Part shown: positions 21,510 to 33,272 of the stretch, one piece after another | How the letters are laid out: each line of letters starts with the position of its first letter | How positions within the stretch are numbered: position 1 is the first letter of the stretch | Source: Sipunculus nudus | Lineage: Eukaryota > Annelida > Sipuncula > Golfingiida > Sipunculidae | NCBI GenBank assembly: GCA_026874595.1 | Contig: CM049307.1 | Coordinates: 25,830,362 to 25,894,361 of the forward strand | Length of the DNA stretch: 64,000 nucleotides | Reading direction: 5' to 3' | Translations under genes and position numbers: made by a program | The notes under the pieces: model-generated | Told to the model about the DNA's origin: nothing | Databases searched by the model: none | What the model saw: the letters and a program-made list of their open reading frames with translations, nothing else

Positions 21510-22551
21510 TAACATCAAGAAAGATGATATTTTGACCTAATCCTTTTAGCAGCCGAGGTTATTGGACACATCCTTTCCTGTTAAATACTAGCTGATAGTA
21601 ATAAAATATCATTTATTCAGATATTCTCATATATCGTCCACGTCACAACTTAAAAAAAATATTTGTAATTAAAAAATTATTTAGTGTCATTCATAATTAA
21701 AATATGTTAAACTTTAATCAGTAGCCTTTACGCAGAAATTAAAGTCGATATGCCGTGAACAAAATTAACTGCTTTCCCATATATAGAGTAACTTGAACTT
21801 TTAATCATCTAACTATAGATATATCCGTGTTTCATCCAGTTAATTTGGAATATATCTTAAAATACTTTTCAGTGCCAATGATTAAAGGCAACCAGACACA
21901 ACATCAGGCAAATATTTCAAAATTATGACATAGGTTTTTAAATTAAATTAGTAACAATTATGAGAGTTGATAATATGTGGCCTGTCTTAACAAATATATA
22001 CTTGAAGTATGTAATGGTAATAAATTAATAATACTTTTTATCTCGCTAATGTGCAAAATTTTTATTGAGCTGTTTTCGCTTGTTATTAAAACACGATAAT
22101 TCGTGAATAAACAATTTCATTTTCATTCACTGGCACGAACCTGACTTCATAAATTCGTCACACCTCTGACAGCCCTCATCGGCATTTTTATCTTGTTATT
22201 TAAGGTAACCATACCTGAACATTCAAAACAAAGGTGAAACGTCACTGGCGTTACGGTCAGCGTGGGGCAAGAAAAAGTGTATACTATTTAGTATGCAGGT
22301 GTTATTTCTTTGTTATAAGTAAGCAGTCCATTGCATATAAAATAGGTACGTTCCTCCGTAGATGCAGTAAAAAACTCAAGTTATAGGGACCGTTTGGTTT
22401 TGTCAATTCTACAAGGGGGTTATGTTTCACCCGCATTGTTTGAAACTAATCAATATTATCACAACGTTATCTGACGGTCCATATTCTTAACTTTAGGGAA
22501 TTTAAAAATTAACTACCTATATTGATCGTTGGGTACCATGATTCAATAAAA

Positions 22552-22554
<3 letters not shown>

Positions 22555-22602
<48 letters not shown>
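22555..22602. repeat. (GA)24 microsatellite
   Basis: Perfect GA run. Confidence 0.95.
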
Positions 22603-22606
<4 letters not shown>

Positions 22607-23254
22607 CATTACAAACGCATTAAGGTACTCGTCATACATAAGAAATATGGGTCTTAAGCAAACAGACAAGTTGATTAATACATGACACGTCAAGCATATA
22701 GACAAACATGTCAGACTGCCGCACGAGCCGTTACTTTATTTGTCAAGCATTCATGAATCTGTGAAAGTGTAGGAGTACGGTGTTATAATTGATATTTCTC
22801 AGCACTAAGGCCATCTATGAATTTAAGTATTTTTTTTTTAACGACGTATGAATAAAAAATGCTCAGCGATGTTTTAATATGCCGCTGTTGGATGATCATT
22901 TGTCAAGACTGGGCTTTGGTTCCATTCACTGGCTTTTTGGGTCAATGTGGTTAAGTGTTCTTTAAAATGGATGGCACACTGAACCTCCTTTATTTTTTTA
23001 GATGTTTTCCAATGGTCAGGGAATATGTCACTAAATTATACTTGTCACATGTAAGCGCTTATTATCTGTTTTGAAGATTGGCGGTGAATACCCAAGTCGT
23101 TAGGCATTTATGTTAGACTGATAGACTGCTTTGAGTCGTAACACTAGTCATACGGAGAACTGCACTGCAATGGATATAATAATGCTTTTTTCATACATTC
23201 TATGAATTCTAAGCCTAGACAAGGGTAATGAATAATAGAAAGAAGGTCACTCCA

Positions 23255-23283
23255 GATAGATAGATAGATAGATAGATAGATAG
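23255..23283. repeat. (GATA)7 microsatellite
   Basis: Perfect tetranucleotide run. Confidence 0.95.
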
Positions 23284-23343
23284 TAAAGGAAGTAAAGATC
23301 AGTCATTGGTCAGTTTTCCTCCACTTCTCCCTCTCTTCTCCAA

Positions 23344-23366
23344 CCCCCCCCCCCCCCCCCCCCCCC
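23344..23366. repeat. Poly-C tract
   Basis: Run of 23 C bases next to a CT-rich stretch. Confidence 0.95.
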
Positions 23367-25150
23367 ATCTCTCGCTGTCTTTCTCTAAAATGATTTATTA
23401 ATCTTTTCACATTGCAGTAAGATGGAACATGAACCATCAGCTATAGGGGAATCAGATAAATCCACACAAAACTTTCGGGTTCACTAACCTAGTCTAAACA
23501 GCCAGCTTAGGCCAATTGTTATCAAATGCATATCGATCTTGGAGTGACCTTTGTCACTGTCGTCCCTTAATATCTTGTTGTCAGACATGATCCTGCAAAC
23601 CGGTAATCCCATGGGGAGGATAAGAATTTTATGGGTGAATGCAACCATTGATATTCTTTTTAATCCATCATTGTGACAAAGTCCTTTTCTACCATGGCAA
23701 CCTCGCAAAAACCTTATTCAGTTCCAGACTTCTTAATCGCTCTGTAGCGGTTTAATCAAGATATTCTGTTAAGTCAATGTTTAACTTCATCAAATGGGGA
23801 ATAAATATCATCTTATACAAAGTCATCCCACTTGAATATTTGCTTTTAGTAAATGCCATGAAGGCCAGAAATCAGGTATTCACACGCGAGATGGTACTCC
23901 GTAAACGGGGGTATATGCATTATTGTATTATGACAGTCATATTCCCAAATCAGAAATTGTTGGAATTTGCAGGAAAATATATGCTTCTTGTGTAAAAATT
24001 TATTTCAATGGTTCAGTTTACGGGTAGAAATTAAAGAAATCTATTTAACTTGCTTATTTATTCTCTGAAAATACAGTAATCTTGGAAATAGCCTGAGACT
24101 TTTTTCCTGAAATACTGCATAGAAAGCGTAATAAATATGTCCAAATTTAATATATATTCTTGTGAAAAACCCATGTGATGCTGTAGAAATTACAAATCTT
24201 TATTAAGACAGTAATCGCTTAAATAACATTATCTTTTTGTTGAATATTATTTATTGGAACAACCCTGTAGTAGATAGCGTAATGTGAATTTAAATACATT
24301 TCGTGTTGCCCTGAAAAGGAGCTTGTGTGCACCTGCAGTAATTACAAATCTATTTAAATACGAAAAAAACTTAAAATCCCTTAAAGCGAAGTATTAACTC
24401 CGGTTCGATCCCTACCAGTGCTCCTTTGACAAAATGCTGAAGTTTAATCCGAGAGGCTCGCCAACATTTGTATTCACAGTACATACAGCTATCCCAATCT
24501 TTTTTTTTTAACAAAAGGTCGATTTTTTATAAGTATGAATTATAAGTATGAATTCTGGATGTACCTGTAACTCGTTGCTTCGAAACAAAGTAAGCCATTT
24601 AAGCTTCATAATAAAGCCAGACTAATCATACGGCTATTCTCATTCTCATTAACTGGACAATGATACCTATGAGCGATGGACCTAAGTGAAAAAAATCAAG
24701 AAAAATGTGTTCCTTGTACAGCTTCCAATGTCGATCCATGGTTGGCCTCAGACGCTTCCAGCACGGTTGATTAATCCTCAGGTACGCGTGATTGGCTCAT
24801 GAAGCCATGGATATGGCCTTAGGATTCCGTCTACATCAGTTAGACGGCGAATTTAGATTGCCTGTTGCTTCAATTTATATCACTCCTCCACGCATATTTT
24901 GTTTTGCCATGGATAAAGGCATTTATTGTAAAATGCTAACGTTATATAAAACAAATATGGTATCCCTAGTTAAATAAAGGAAACGAATAAGTTGGTAACT
25001 TCAAAGTTATCTGGATATATAATTTTAAAACAATTCTCTTGATAAAAATAACGCACTAAGATAGCGTAGAGGCTGGCCATTGTGGAATTGTTTCCATGAT
25101 TTTACGTCTATGCACTATTTATATGTAATAGTTATAAGTATTTCATTTTA

Positions 25151-26230
25151 GTAAGCTGACTGGAAGGTATTTGCCCGCCGTCTGTCTATTTGTTTGTAAG
25201 GGCCAGTAACACACAACTTGGCAAAAATCTTGGGAAAAACATGCAATCCAGAATGCTAATTGATCATAAGAAGTTTATATGCTGCATAGGAGTGGTGACG
25301 CCATCTCGAATATTTTATACGCATATTATTAGTATTAATGAATAATTCAGAAAACACGTAGCCATCAGTCAAAACTTTAGCGGGGCACAAATCGACCCTA
25401 TGAGTCCCAGGAATTTAAAATATCTCATTTTATTAGGTCCTGATTGGTCTTTTTTTTATATGTTTTCTCCAAAACTGTTAGTCACTTTGACCTACATTAT
25501 ATCAGTATTGGTTCGAAAGCACCTGTTTCATTTCATCAGTAGCTGAGAGTCTGTAATAGTATGTAAACATTTATAGAAAAAAGACAAAATTTTCAGATAA
25601 AAGGAGGGTGGGGTGTCATGCAATCTAGAATACTGATTACTCTTGCATAACGTTAACTAATGCAGAATGTTTGTGGCGCCACCTGCAATTTACAGCCAAC
25701 AGTCTAAACATCAGCGGGACATAACAGATAACTGTTGGCCTCAGGAAGTTCAAACTTCACATGCTGACAGGTATTCCGTGGAGATATAAAGCAGGTCACT
25801 TTGACCTGTTTTTTGTGAGCTACGGAACGAAAACGTGTTTGAGCACCTCAGAGGCTAAGACTCTTGTTGTTTAAAACATTTCACCAAAGGCAACTTTTTA
25901 CAGGAACATCTGGATAGATTTTTGTATATTTAGATCGGCTGACTGAAAGTCATTTGAGCTATAGGGATCTACGTATCGTTGTACGTCGTCTATATGTTCA
26001 TCCGAATGTTTGTCTGCCCGTCCGTTAAAAAGGCACACATCGTGACCGTAAGGCCCAGGATGTTTAAACTTCACATGCTGATAGGTCCTGAAATTTACTC
26101 TTTGGAAACCGAAAAGAAAGTGATCTATGTTCTCAGAGTTACGGTACGAAAACTTCAATATCTATCTGTCAGACTGTTACATTAGGGAATTAGTTGTAAT
26201 CCAGAGACCAAGGAATTTCAAACTTCACAG
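25151..26230. repeat. Diverged copies of the CTCAGCTGAC tandem family
   Basis: AGCTGACTGGAAGGTATTTG at 25154 and GGCTGACTGAAAGTCATTTG at 25937 match the start of the element at 13490. Downstream each copy keeps GGCACA...CGTGACCGTAAGG-like and ACTTCACATGCTGA blocks. The copies are strongly diverged and lack clear second ends. Confidence 0.5.
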
Positions 26231-26581
26231 GCCAACTGGTCCATTTAGATCTAGTTGTCCATAGACAATACTCTGTATCCACCATTTCATTTCTTAAGGC
26301 AAATCAATGACTTGCTATTCTCTGTTTTAAAAAGCTTGTAGTCAAACATGTAACTCAAATGGCTAATTACTAATTGCAGGCACTATGAGTAAATGTCATG
26401 TATGAGTTGTAAATAACACGGTCAATATAAAACATACAAATATTTATAGCTGTATTTTGATTTTATATATTTCATATAATATTATTTATATTTTATTAAG
26501 TTTTGTCATTATACTATAATCATATTGCTTGTCACTAGAGGACTATGGCTTAGTTATTGTATTGCATGTTCAAGAAGGGAG

Positions 26582-27811
26582 TGTAACCAGATGATTATTT
26601 TATAATTTGTAATACATTGATATGGACTGTCATGTTTAGATGTTAATGTGAGAACTTAGAGAGCTCATTTGCCTAGTTTGATGTTAATTTCAGTAAACTT
26701 TAATTCCATGGGAGTCGTCTCTGTCTAGACTATCTCTAAAGTAACGTTTTTATTGTATACATCAAAGGCCTAACACGAGCTTTGTTTGCTTTTCTCAGAG
26801 TTTGATCTCTGAAGGCGTGTCCATCTTGATATTCATGTATTTATTGACCGTCGGCATAATAGAGTATGATAATTGGCAAAAAAGACGGTCGGGACTTGTG
26901 ACGTTAGCAAGCACATATAAGCTGTGGTTGAGAAGAAAATTGCTACAATTGCTTGTTCAGCGCGCCAGTTTGGTGTAGCCTGGCAATTGTCTGCAGTCTT
27001 GAGGCAAGTCTGCGTTCAAAAGAGTCTGGACTGCTAAGAGATGGTGTCTGTAAGCGTAAATAGTTGTTGTCTGGGGAATTTCACGCTGATAACTCTTCAG
27101 AGCGGATATCGCAATAGCCATCAGACTGGTAATCTGGCGATCTCGTATCTGTTGTGAGCGCTTCTAATAACAGGCCAAGGACATTATTTACACGCGAAAC
27201 TTTAGAGGTACTGGATATTGTTTTGTGGAGAGATATTCAGTTGTCTAGTGCTGGATGATTCCAGGAGACATCAGCCGTGAAAGACACTGATTCTTAGCTC
27301 AGACAGAAAAGGGTGTGCGCCTATCAGTCAGTGCTGCGTGAACTGTGCCTCGAGGGGCTGACGTGTACTTCGGCGAGAAACTGTCGTGGGTTGGACCCTG
27401 TGCATATACAAGTGAACTGATAGTGCTATGTACACAGTGAGAGCAAACTGTGATGTGAGCAGCTTGACATTTCAATGTCACATGTTCGCGAAGGTCATGT
27501 AATCAGGAGTAGTATATACAGAGGTGCATGACCCTGTGCATATGCATGTGAACACAACGGACTTAGTGTTTTGTGTTTCTCATTGGATGCCTGTGATCAT
27601 CAGTGTTTATATGTATGGAGCGCCTTTACAAGGAAATGTTAGTGTTCTTTTTTTAATATATTGATTTGTTTTCTCAACTCGTGTCTTATTCATCTTTTAA
27701 AATGTATGTATGTGTGAGTTTCAGCTGGTTTAGTTTATCATTTAAAAGAGCCAGGCCTGGTCGTTCAAACCTTTAGGTGTGTGACATTGCTAAAGTATTG
27801 GTCCTTCAACA
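26582..27811 (+). mobile_element. LTR of a retrotransposon (probable Gypsy-like), with upstream polypurine tract
   Basis: A purine tract CAAGAAGGGAG (26571-26581) runs straight into TGTAACCAG, the arrangement found at the start of a 3' LTR. A TATA box (CATATAAG, 26914-26921) and a leader-like region follow. The end is placed at TTCAACA (27811), which is followed by TTGGTCGGTCACTAG, faintly like a primer-binding site. If both edges are right the LTR is 1230 bases. There is no gag, pol or second LTR in the window, so it is a remnant. The Gypsy assignment is an inference from the PPT/TGTAAC form, and the 3' edge is uncertain. Confidence 0.45.
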
Positions 27812-28535
27812 TTGGTCGGTCACTAGTGACTAGACTAGTGGTCCAATGATCATGGGATATTACCAACATATAACAAGGGCCACATTTATTTTTAAAAATT
27901 ATTTCAACAAGAAAATGTACCATGAAAAATACGTTAGCATTTATAGGATCACTTCAAGCGGCATGTTAAATCTTGCTGACAGCTTAACATCAAGTGTGGG
28001 CGGAAATGTGACGGACGGGCTGATTACGTATTGCGCCCGTGTCTCTCCCTTAGACCGCAAAAAAACCCATCCATATAGGCAACTCTTGATGTGGAAACAA
28101 GTAAAATAACAACTGTGATGAGGTATCAAGAAGATAGCACAATGATAAATTATAAATTTAATTGCATTTTGAACATCTCCTGGTATCAATGTAGTTAACC
28201 GAAGTTATGGCTTAATAACATATATTGCATATGATACTTTGTATTAAATAATACTGCAAACATATTGGTTGCAGCATCCAATGAAGAAAATGCATCTGGT
28301 TATGTAGTACCCTTATATACAAACCAGTACAAACCTACCACCATATAATAAAAGCAGTATTTATATCCAGTGAAATAATATAAATATCAATGAAGCTGAG
28401 TGTAATTGTCTCATTGCTATTATATACATCAACTCTGCAATATTAAACCTTGCAATCTATTTATGATGTAAGGGTATACCCAGTCGAACGTGGCGGTGAA
28501 TGAATAAAAGCAAACTGGGATCCTCGGACATGACT
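27812..28535. other. No gene recognised
   Basis: AT-rich spacer with no supported exon. Short overlapping open frames on both strands at 27846-28189 show no motif. Confidence 0.5.
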
Positions 28536-28629
28536 CCTGAATACGGTGGCTGATTTAGGACACAGAAAAAAAAAATATTTATCTCGTGATCTCGAGATAA
28601 CATCTCGAGATCTTGACATAGAATTTCGC

Positions 28630-28890
28630 AAAAAAAAAATTTAGGAAGCAAAAAAAAATTTTTAGTCGGCAAAAAAAAAATTTTAGGAAGCAAAAAAAAA
28701 AAAAACTTAGGAAGCATAAATTAAAATTTTATGAAGGAAAAAAAAAAAAATTTTAGGAAGCAAAAAAAAAAATTTTAGGAAGAAAAAAAAAAATTTAGGA
28801 AGCATAAAAAAAAATTTTATGAAGCAAAAAAAAAAATTTTTAGGAAGCAAAAAAAAAAAATTTTAGGAAGCAAAAAAAAAAATTTAGAAC
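28630..28890. repeat. Left-arm tandem array, units of about 21 bases
   Basis: Roughly a dozen units like GGAAGCAAAAAAAAATTTTA with A-run length varying between units. One unit reads GTCGGC instead of GGAAGC. Confidence 0.9.
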
Positions 28891-29158
28891 GAAGCCCCAG
28901 CTGGGAATGGGTCTTATAACGTCACTTTGACGTATAAACATATTATCTAAAGGCTACTTGTATACAAGCCACTTGAGCAAGTGTTAACATACAGATAAAA
29001 ACATGTAACCGAGTTATTGAAAGATCACTAGTTCACTAGATCACTAGAGCATGTGAAGCAATGCAGTATTTGTCATTTACAGAAATCTGTAATCTCTGAA
29101 TCGAAGCCAGATGTTTTTGCCGGACGTCTTTCTATTACGATCGGTTGCAATTTTTGCA

Positions 29159-29173
29159 CCCCCCCCCCCCCCC
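29159..29173. repeat. Poly-C tract
   Basis: Run of about 15 C bases inside the fold-back element. Confidence 0.9.
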
Positions 29174-29564
29174 GACCCATGTTATAAAAAAAACGTGGAT
29201 ATAGACAAAGACACCGCCTTTACCCATGGCATTGGCTCATTTTTATGAAAGATTAATAGATTATGTTTACCTAGATTATGTTTATGATTACTTTCACTTC
29301 TTTAATATGTATATGCAGAGTTAGCCTGTATTACAAAGATTCTATAAATAAGGCAGGTTTCAATAGCGACTTTAAGACCAAAGCAGAGCATTTTGCTGAA
29401 GAAAAATCATGATGAGAGATATGATCGAAATTTTAAACCGTTTATTTATTAATATAAAACATTTATGAAGATAGGTTGATTAAATTAATCTGAGCTATAG
29501 TAAGAGCTATAGTGGATCAAGACTTGGGCTTAAGAGGCTGAAGCAACGCCCCTCCCCTCCCCGA

Positions 29565-29583
29565 CCCCCCCCCCCCCCCCCCC
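29565..29583. repeat. Poly-C tract
   Basis: Run of about 19 C bases inside the fold-back element. Confidence 0.9.
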
Positions 29584-30154
29584 TCAGCGTACCTACCCGA
29601 AAACACAGTAATCAGTTTTAGCATATTTTAATTTATGATGGTCTTATACTTGTTCCATAAAACGACACACCATTTCAATAAAACAAAAGCTGAAAGAAAT
29701 TGTACAAAAAGCGTGTTTCTATAAGAAGCTCATATTTAATTGTATTCTTAAAATAATAAGGTACCCACAATGCATGCATGCAGACCTAAACATTTCTATT
29801 TGAGTGATTTAACAGACATGGCTCCGAATCCGCCGTTCAGGTAGAATGTTTCAGATTCTTTAGGCTTTGACATCTTCCTTACGGATATGAATATTGAATA
29901 TTAAATTTTGAATTTATATTGAACTTTTCTTCAACTCGCCTTATCTCAGGGGATATACAAACTTGATTGATTTTAAATTAATTATATTGTATTACCGTTC
30001 AGTTAAACACAGTATACATGGTCTTTGTTTTATAATTGTAATAGTAAGCACTCTTAACGTATACTGTCCCCATAAGGTTGCTTTGTTTTATGTCAATTCA
30101 GCTTCGAATGGTTCGTACAAGTGTGACATTTTTTCTGGAGATCTAGAAAGATAA

Positions 30155-30365
30155 TTTTTTTTTGCTTCCTAAAAATTTTTTTTTTGCTTTCTAAAATTTT
30201 TTTTTTTTGCTTCCTAAAAAATTTTTTTTTGCTTCCTAAATTTTTTTTTATTTTGCCCCCAAAAAATTTTTTTTTGCTTCCTAAAATTTTTTTTTTTTGC
30301 TTCCTAAAATTTTTTTTTTTGCTTCCTAAAATTTTTTTTTTGCTTCCTAAAAATTTTTTTTTTGC
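30155..30365. repeat. Right-arm tandem array, inverted
   Basis: About ten units like TTTTTTTTGCTTCCTAAAAT, the reverse complement of the left-arm unit. Confidence 0.9.
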
Positions 30366-30456
30366 GAAGTTCTATGTCGAGATCTCGAGATTTTATCTCG
30401 AGATCTCGAGATAAATATTTTTTTTTCTGTGTCCTAAATCAGCCACCGTACCTGAA

Positions 30457-32272
30457 GGAGGTTAATTTAATAAAAAATATGAAAGGCATTTGATGTTTTG
30501 TTTCAAAAGATAGAATCAACCTTTGAATTTAGGCCTATCATTGATCACTTGAAACTTAAATATACACGAGTTTGTTTTTAAATGAAAAAAATTGCGAGTC
30601 TTCTTTGAAACTGACAAATATACGAATCGTTTTTCTAAATTGACTTACACATGAGGTTTTGTGAAATGGACACGTGCGGTGGTTCGAAATAGTTACACAC
30701 ACCCTTTGTGGGAAAAAAAAAAAACGTTTTGATGTTTGATTTCCAATAGAAATTTACTTAAGGCAAGCATAAAGTGTGCGGGATTCATTATGTGAGTTAG
30801 AGAGCTTAATATTCCATTGTGCAATCTATATCCTTGAAGTTAACAACATTAACAAAATTAACAAGTGGCTTACAAAATTGAGGCCGATAAACATTTAGTT
30901 TTGTGCAGATATTATTTTTGGTTATGACATATTACTTAATTACTTTCATTACATTACCAACAAAGCCCCGTGTGCTCCTCTAAACCCGCTTATGTTATAT
31001 ATATATACATCTTTATTACGGGGGAACCCTGTTCCACATGTTTAGTTCATTGAGCACATGATATTCAGCATTATAAGATTAAACATTTGACTTCATTTTG
31101 AGCCATAAAGTATAGGAAAGGAGATATCTGCATGTCGTGATTATGAATAATATGACTTAGAATACATGAAGGACAGAACACAATATTTGTCCCCAAGCGA
31201 TCCTCAATTATGTCAATCAGAATCCTGGGTTTAAACATTATATTTTCTTGAACAATGGACTCAGCTACCGTAGGCCTACTGTTTATGAACAGAAATTATT
31301 TATAAACAGATCGAGTTATAACTTAAGGTCGCCTACGTAGGAACCACTTACGTCCTTTTAGCGCATTGACTTCTTGAAGACTTCACCAAATGTGTCTCAT
31401 TTCAAACGGGGAAGCTAATTAAAAGGACCTCTAGTCTCTGGTTCTGTGAACATTGGTTAAACCCTCTCGGTGTTGGCGGGTAATTGGAGATACTTATTGT
31501 ATTGCTTAATGGATGAAACTCTTTAGGCACTCAGCTAATGGCAAAGAGAGGTCTGATAGAGAACCCTCAGCTATTTTCCATTTGTTCTTCTCAGACGTTT
31601 TATGATGCTCTCATTGAATTACATTTTATCTTAATGAGTTTTTCCTATTAGACTTCTATGTAGGGATGGGGTTCTTTAACTCAACTTGCAAGTGTATTAC
31701 ATTTTGACCAGAATAAAGTATACCCAGAAAAGACGGGTGTTGCAACTCTACTAGCTCACCTTCGGGTCTCGAGTATATTGTGACTCTTACTGATCTCGTT
31801 TTAACCCAGACTATTGTTATCTAAGCAATATATGAGGCAAAGAGGCAAACATAATATATGGTTTTTAAAAGAGAGCTAATAAAATAGAGCGTACAGTCTA
31901 CTTTTTGTGAGCTAGCTTTTATCTTTCAGCGGGAGTTCATCGAAATTGACGAGGCCTAACCCTAGTACTTCTGGTCAAAACACGAATCATTAACGACTTT
32001 CCCATGTAAAACGCCTAACAGCTGGGCATTAGAACTTGGAAAACGTTCATAACTGGAAGTGGGAAACTTTCATTCAGGGGGTAGTTGTAGAAAACAGCCA
32101 TGTTTCAGCATACCATGGGACAAAATAGAAATATTTTTACTTATAAAATTGAGAATAAAACCGTTGAATACCCTTTACTTGCAGAAAGACTTCATTATGA
32201 CCAAACAGTGAACAGCAGTATAAACACTGACAACTGCAAATAGTTTGCAAATATTTTTGTAGGTCGTCAAGT
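30457..32272. other. No gene recognised
   Basis: AT-rich sequence with short TA runs. No exon, repeat family or RNA gene could be supported. Confidence 0.5.
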
Positions 32273-32515
32273 AACCCCGGACAACTCCCCCCGAGACAAT
32301 TATCCCTCAACAATAACCCCCTCCCCCTCCCGACATTAACCCCCCGCCCCACCGGCAATTACCCCTCCCCAACCCCACCAATTAGCCCCTAGACAACTAC
32401 CCCCGTGCCAATTACACCCTGCGATATAACCACCGGACAATAACCCCCGGTCAATTAACCCCCCTTCGATAATTACCCCCTGGACTATACCTCCCCCCCG
32501 GACAATTACCCCATG
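32273..32515. repeat. Degenerate minisatellite, GGACAATTACCCCC-type units
   Basis: About 15 imperfect units of 14-20 bases, each with a CAATTA or similar core followed by a C-run of 3-8. The minus strand is G-rich with many short G-tracts, so quadruplex-like folding is possible. It has no coding capacity. Confidence 0.85.
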
Positions 32516-32811
32516 GTAAAGCTTTTTCCACTGTTTAATGTTTACTTATACAAAAAATAAAGTTCCAATAAATGCGTCAATTGATAAGAAATTAAAATTT
32601 AAAAAAAAGTTTTAAAAGTAAAAATGGAATGAAATTGTGTATCATGTTATCATGTTCTTTTTTTGTTATTGTGATGATGCTTGTATATAAAGTGACCTTT
32701 GAGCGAGTCTAATAAGATAAAGGCTGCCTTTAATGCACTTGACCCTATAGTTTATGGATGTATTGCATTGTCTAAGAGACTTTGCCTACAAGTTTGCCAT
32801 GCAATGAACAT
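32516..32811. other. Short spacer, nothing recognised
   Basis: AT-rich with A-runs, between the minisatellite and the next MITE. Confidence 0.5.
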
Positions 32812-32815
32812 TTAA

Positions 32816-33268
32816 AGGGGCCCAATCACCTATAAAGCACTTTTAGTTAACACGAAAAATAGCTTCTTCCCTGTGAAACCGTTTGCCTACCCTTGTAAAC
32901 GAGTGTTAAAAACAATGACCCGGGCGCGATCGCAGGAGTCAACATAAGCACAGTGCGTCGGGCCGTGTGCTGCGCGGAACCACAACACGTGCCAATCAGG
33001 ATACGCTCTGACTGACTAGGCTAAAAAATGTAATGCATGTTCCCGCTGCCTTAAACACCGCGTATTGCCCCTCTTAATCGGACCTCCGGTCACGTGGCCT
33101 TGATATGGTAAACAGACAACACGCAGGGCTATAACAAGGTGTTAAACCGTCGTATGCGAGGAAATAAGTTTGTATGCTGGAATGGTTTTGCTTGGAAACT
33201 TTTGAGTAAAGCATACAGAACTGATAGTGTGAAAGTAAAGGAATTATATTGCTCATGATTTAGTCCTT
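32816..33268. mobile_element. TTAA-flanked MITE, 453 bp, orientation A
   Basis: TTAA lies at both edges (32812-32815 and 33269-33272). The left end reads AGGGGCCCAATCACCTATAA and the right end, reverse-complemented, reads AAGGACTAAATCATGAGCAA. Both ends and internal blocks, such as AACACGAAAAATAGC and AAACACCGCG/GGACCTCC, recur inverted in the 38833-39349 copy. TTAA targets are used by piggyBac and Kolobok elements, so it is inferred to be a non-autonomous member of such a group. There is no transposase. Confidence 0.78.
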
Positions 33269-33272
33269 TTAA

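Larger units (their letters stand above)
20557..25150. other. Gene-free stretch with microsatellites
   Basis: It contains GA and G runs (21477-21509), GA (22555-22602), GATA (23255-23283) and C (23344-23366) runs. Two degenerate halves of a local duplication lie around 24067-24205 and 24240-24360, both ending in AATTACAAATCT. A 74-codon minus-strand open frame at 23484-23708 has no recognisable motif and is not called. Confidence 0.45.
28542..30450. mobile_element. Fold-back element with A-rich tandem arms, 6-bp target duplication
   Basis: CCTGAA lies directly before the left end (28536-28541) and directly after the right end (30451-30456). The left end TACGGTGGCTGATTTAGGAC and the right end are inverted copies that continue through CACAG, an A-run, and palindromes built of TCTCGAGATC. 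After TTTCGCAAAAA each arm becomes a tandem array of units like GGAAGCAAAAAAAAATTTTA: about 28630-28890 on the left, and inverted at about 30155-30365 on the right. The middle, about 28890-30150, is unique and non-coding apart from C-runs at 29159-29173 and 29565-29583. Open frames rich in Phe, Leu and Lys are array artefacts. The superfamily is not identified. Confidence 0.85.

Noticed and set aside
24390-24420. GGTTCGATCCC, a pol III B-box-like motif
   Set aside because: The T-arm does not pair fully and no A box or cloverleaf could be drawn upstream.
28457-30414. Phe/Leu/Lys-rich open frames
   Set aside because: Translations of the A-rich tandem arrays in the fold-back element.
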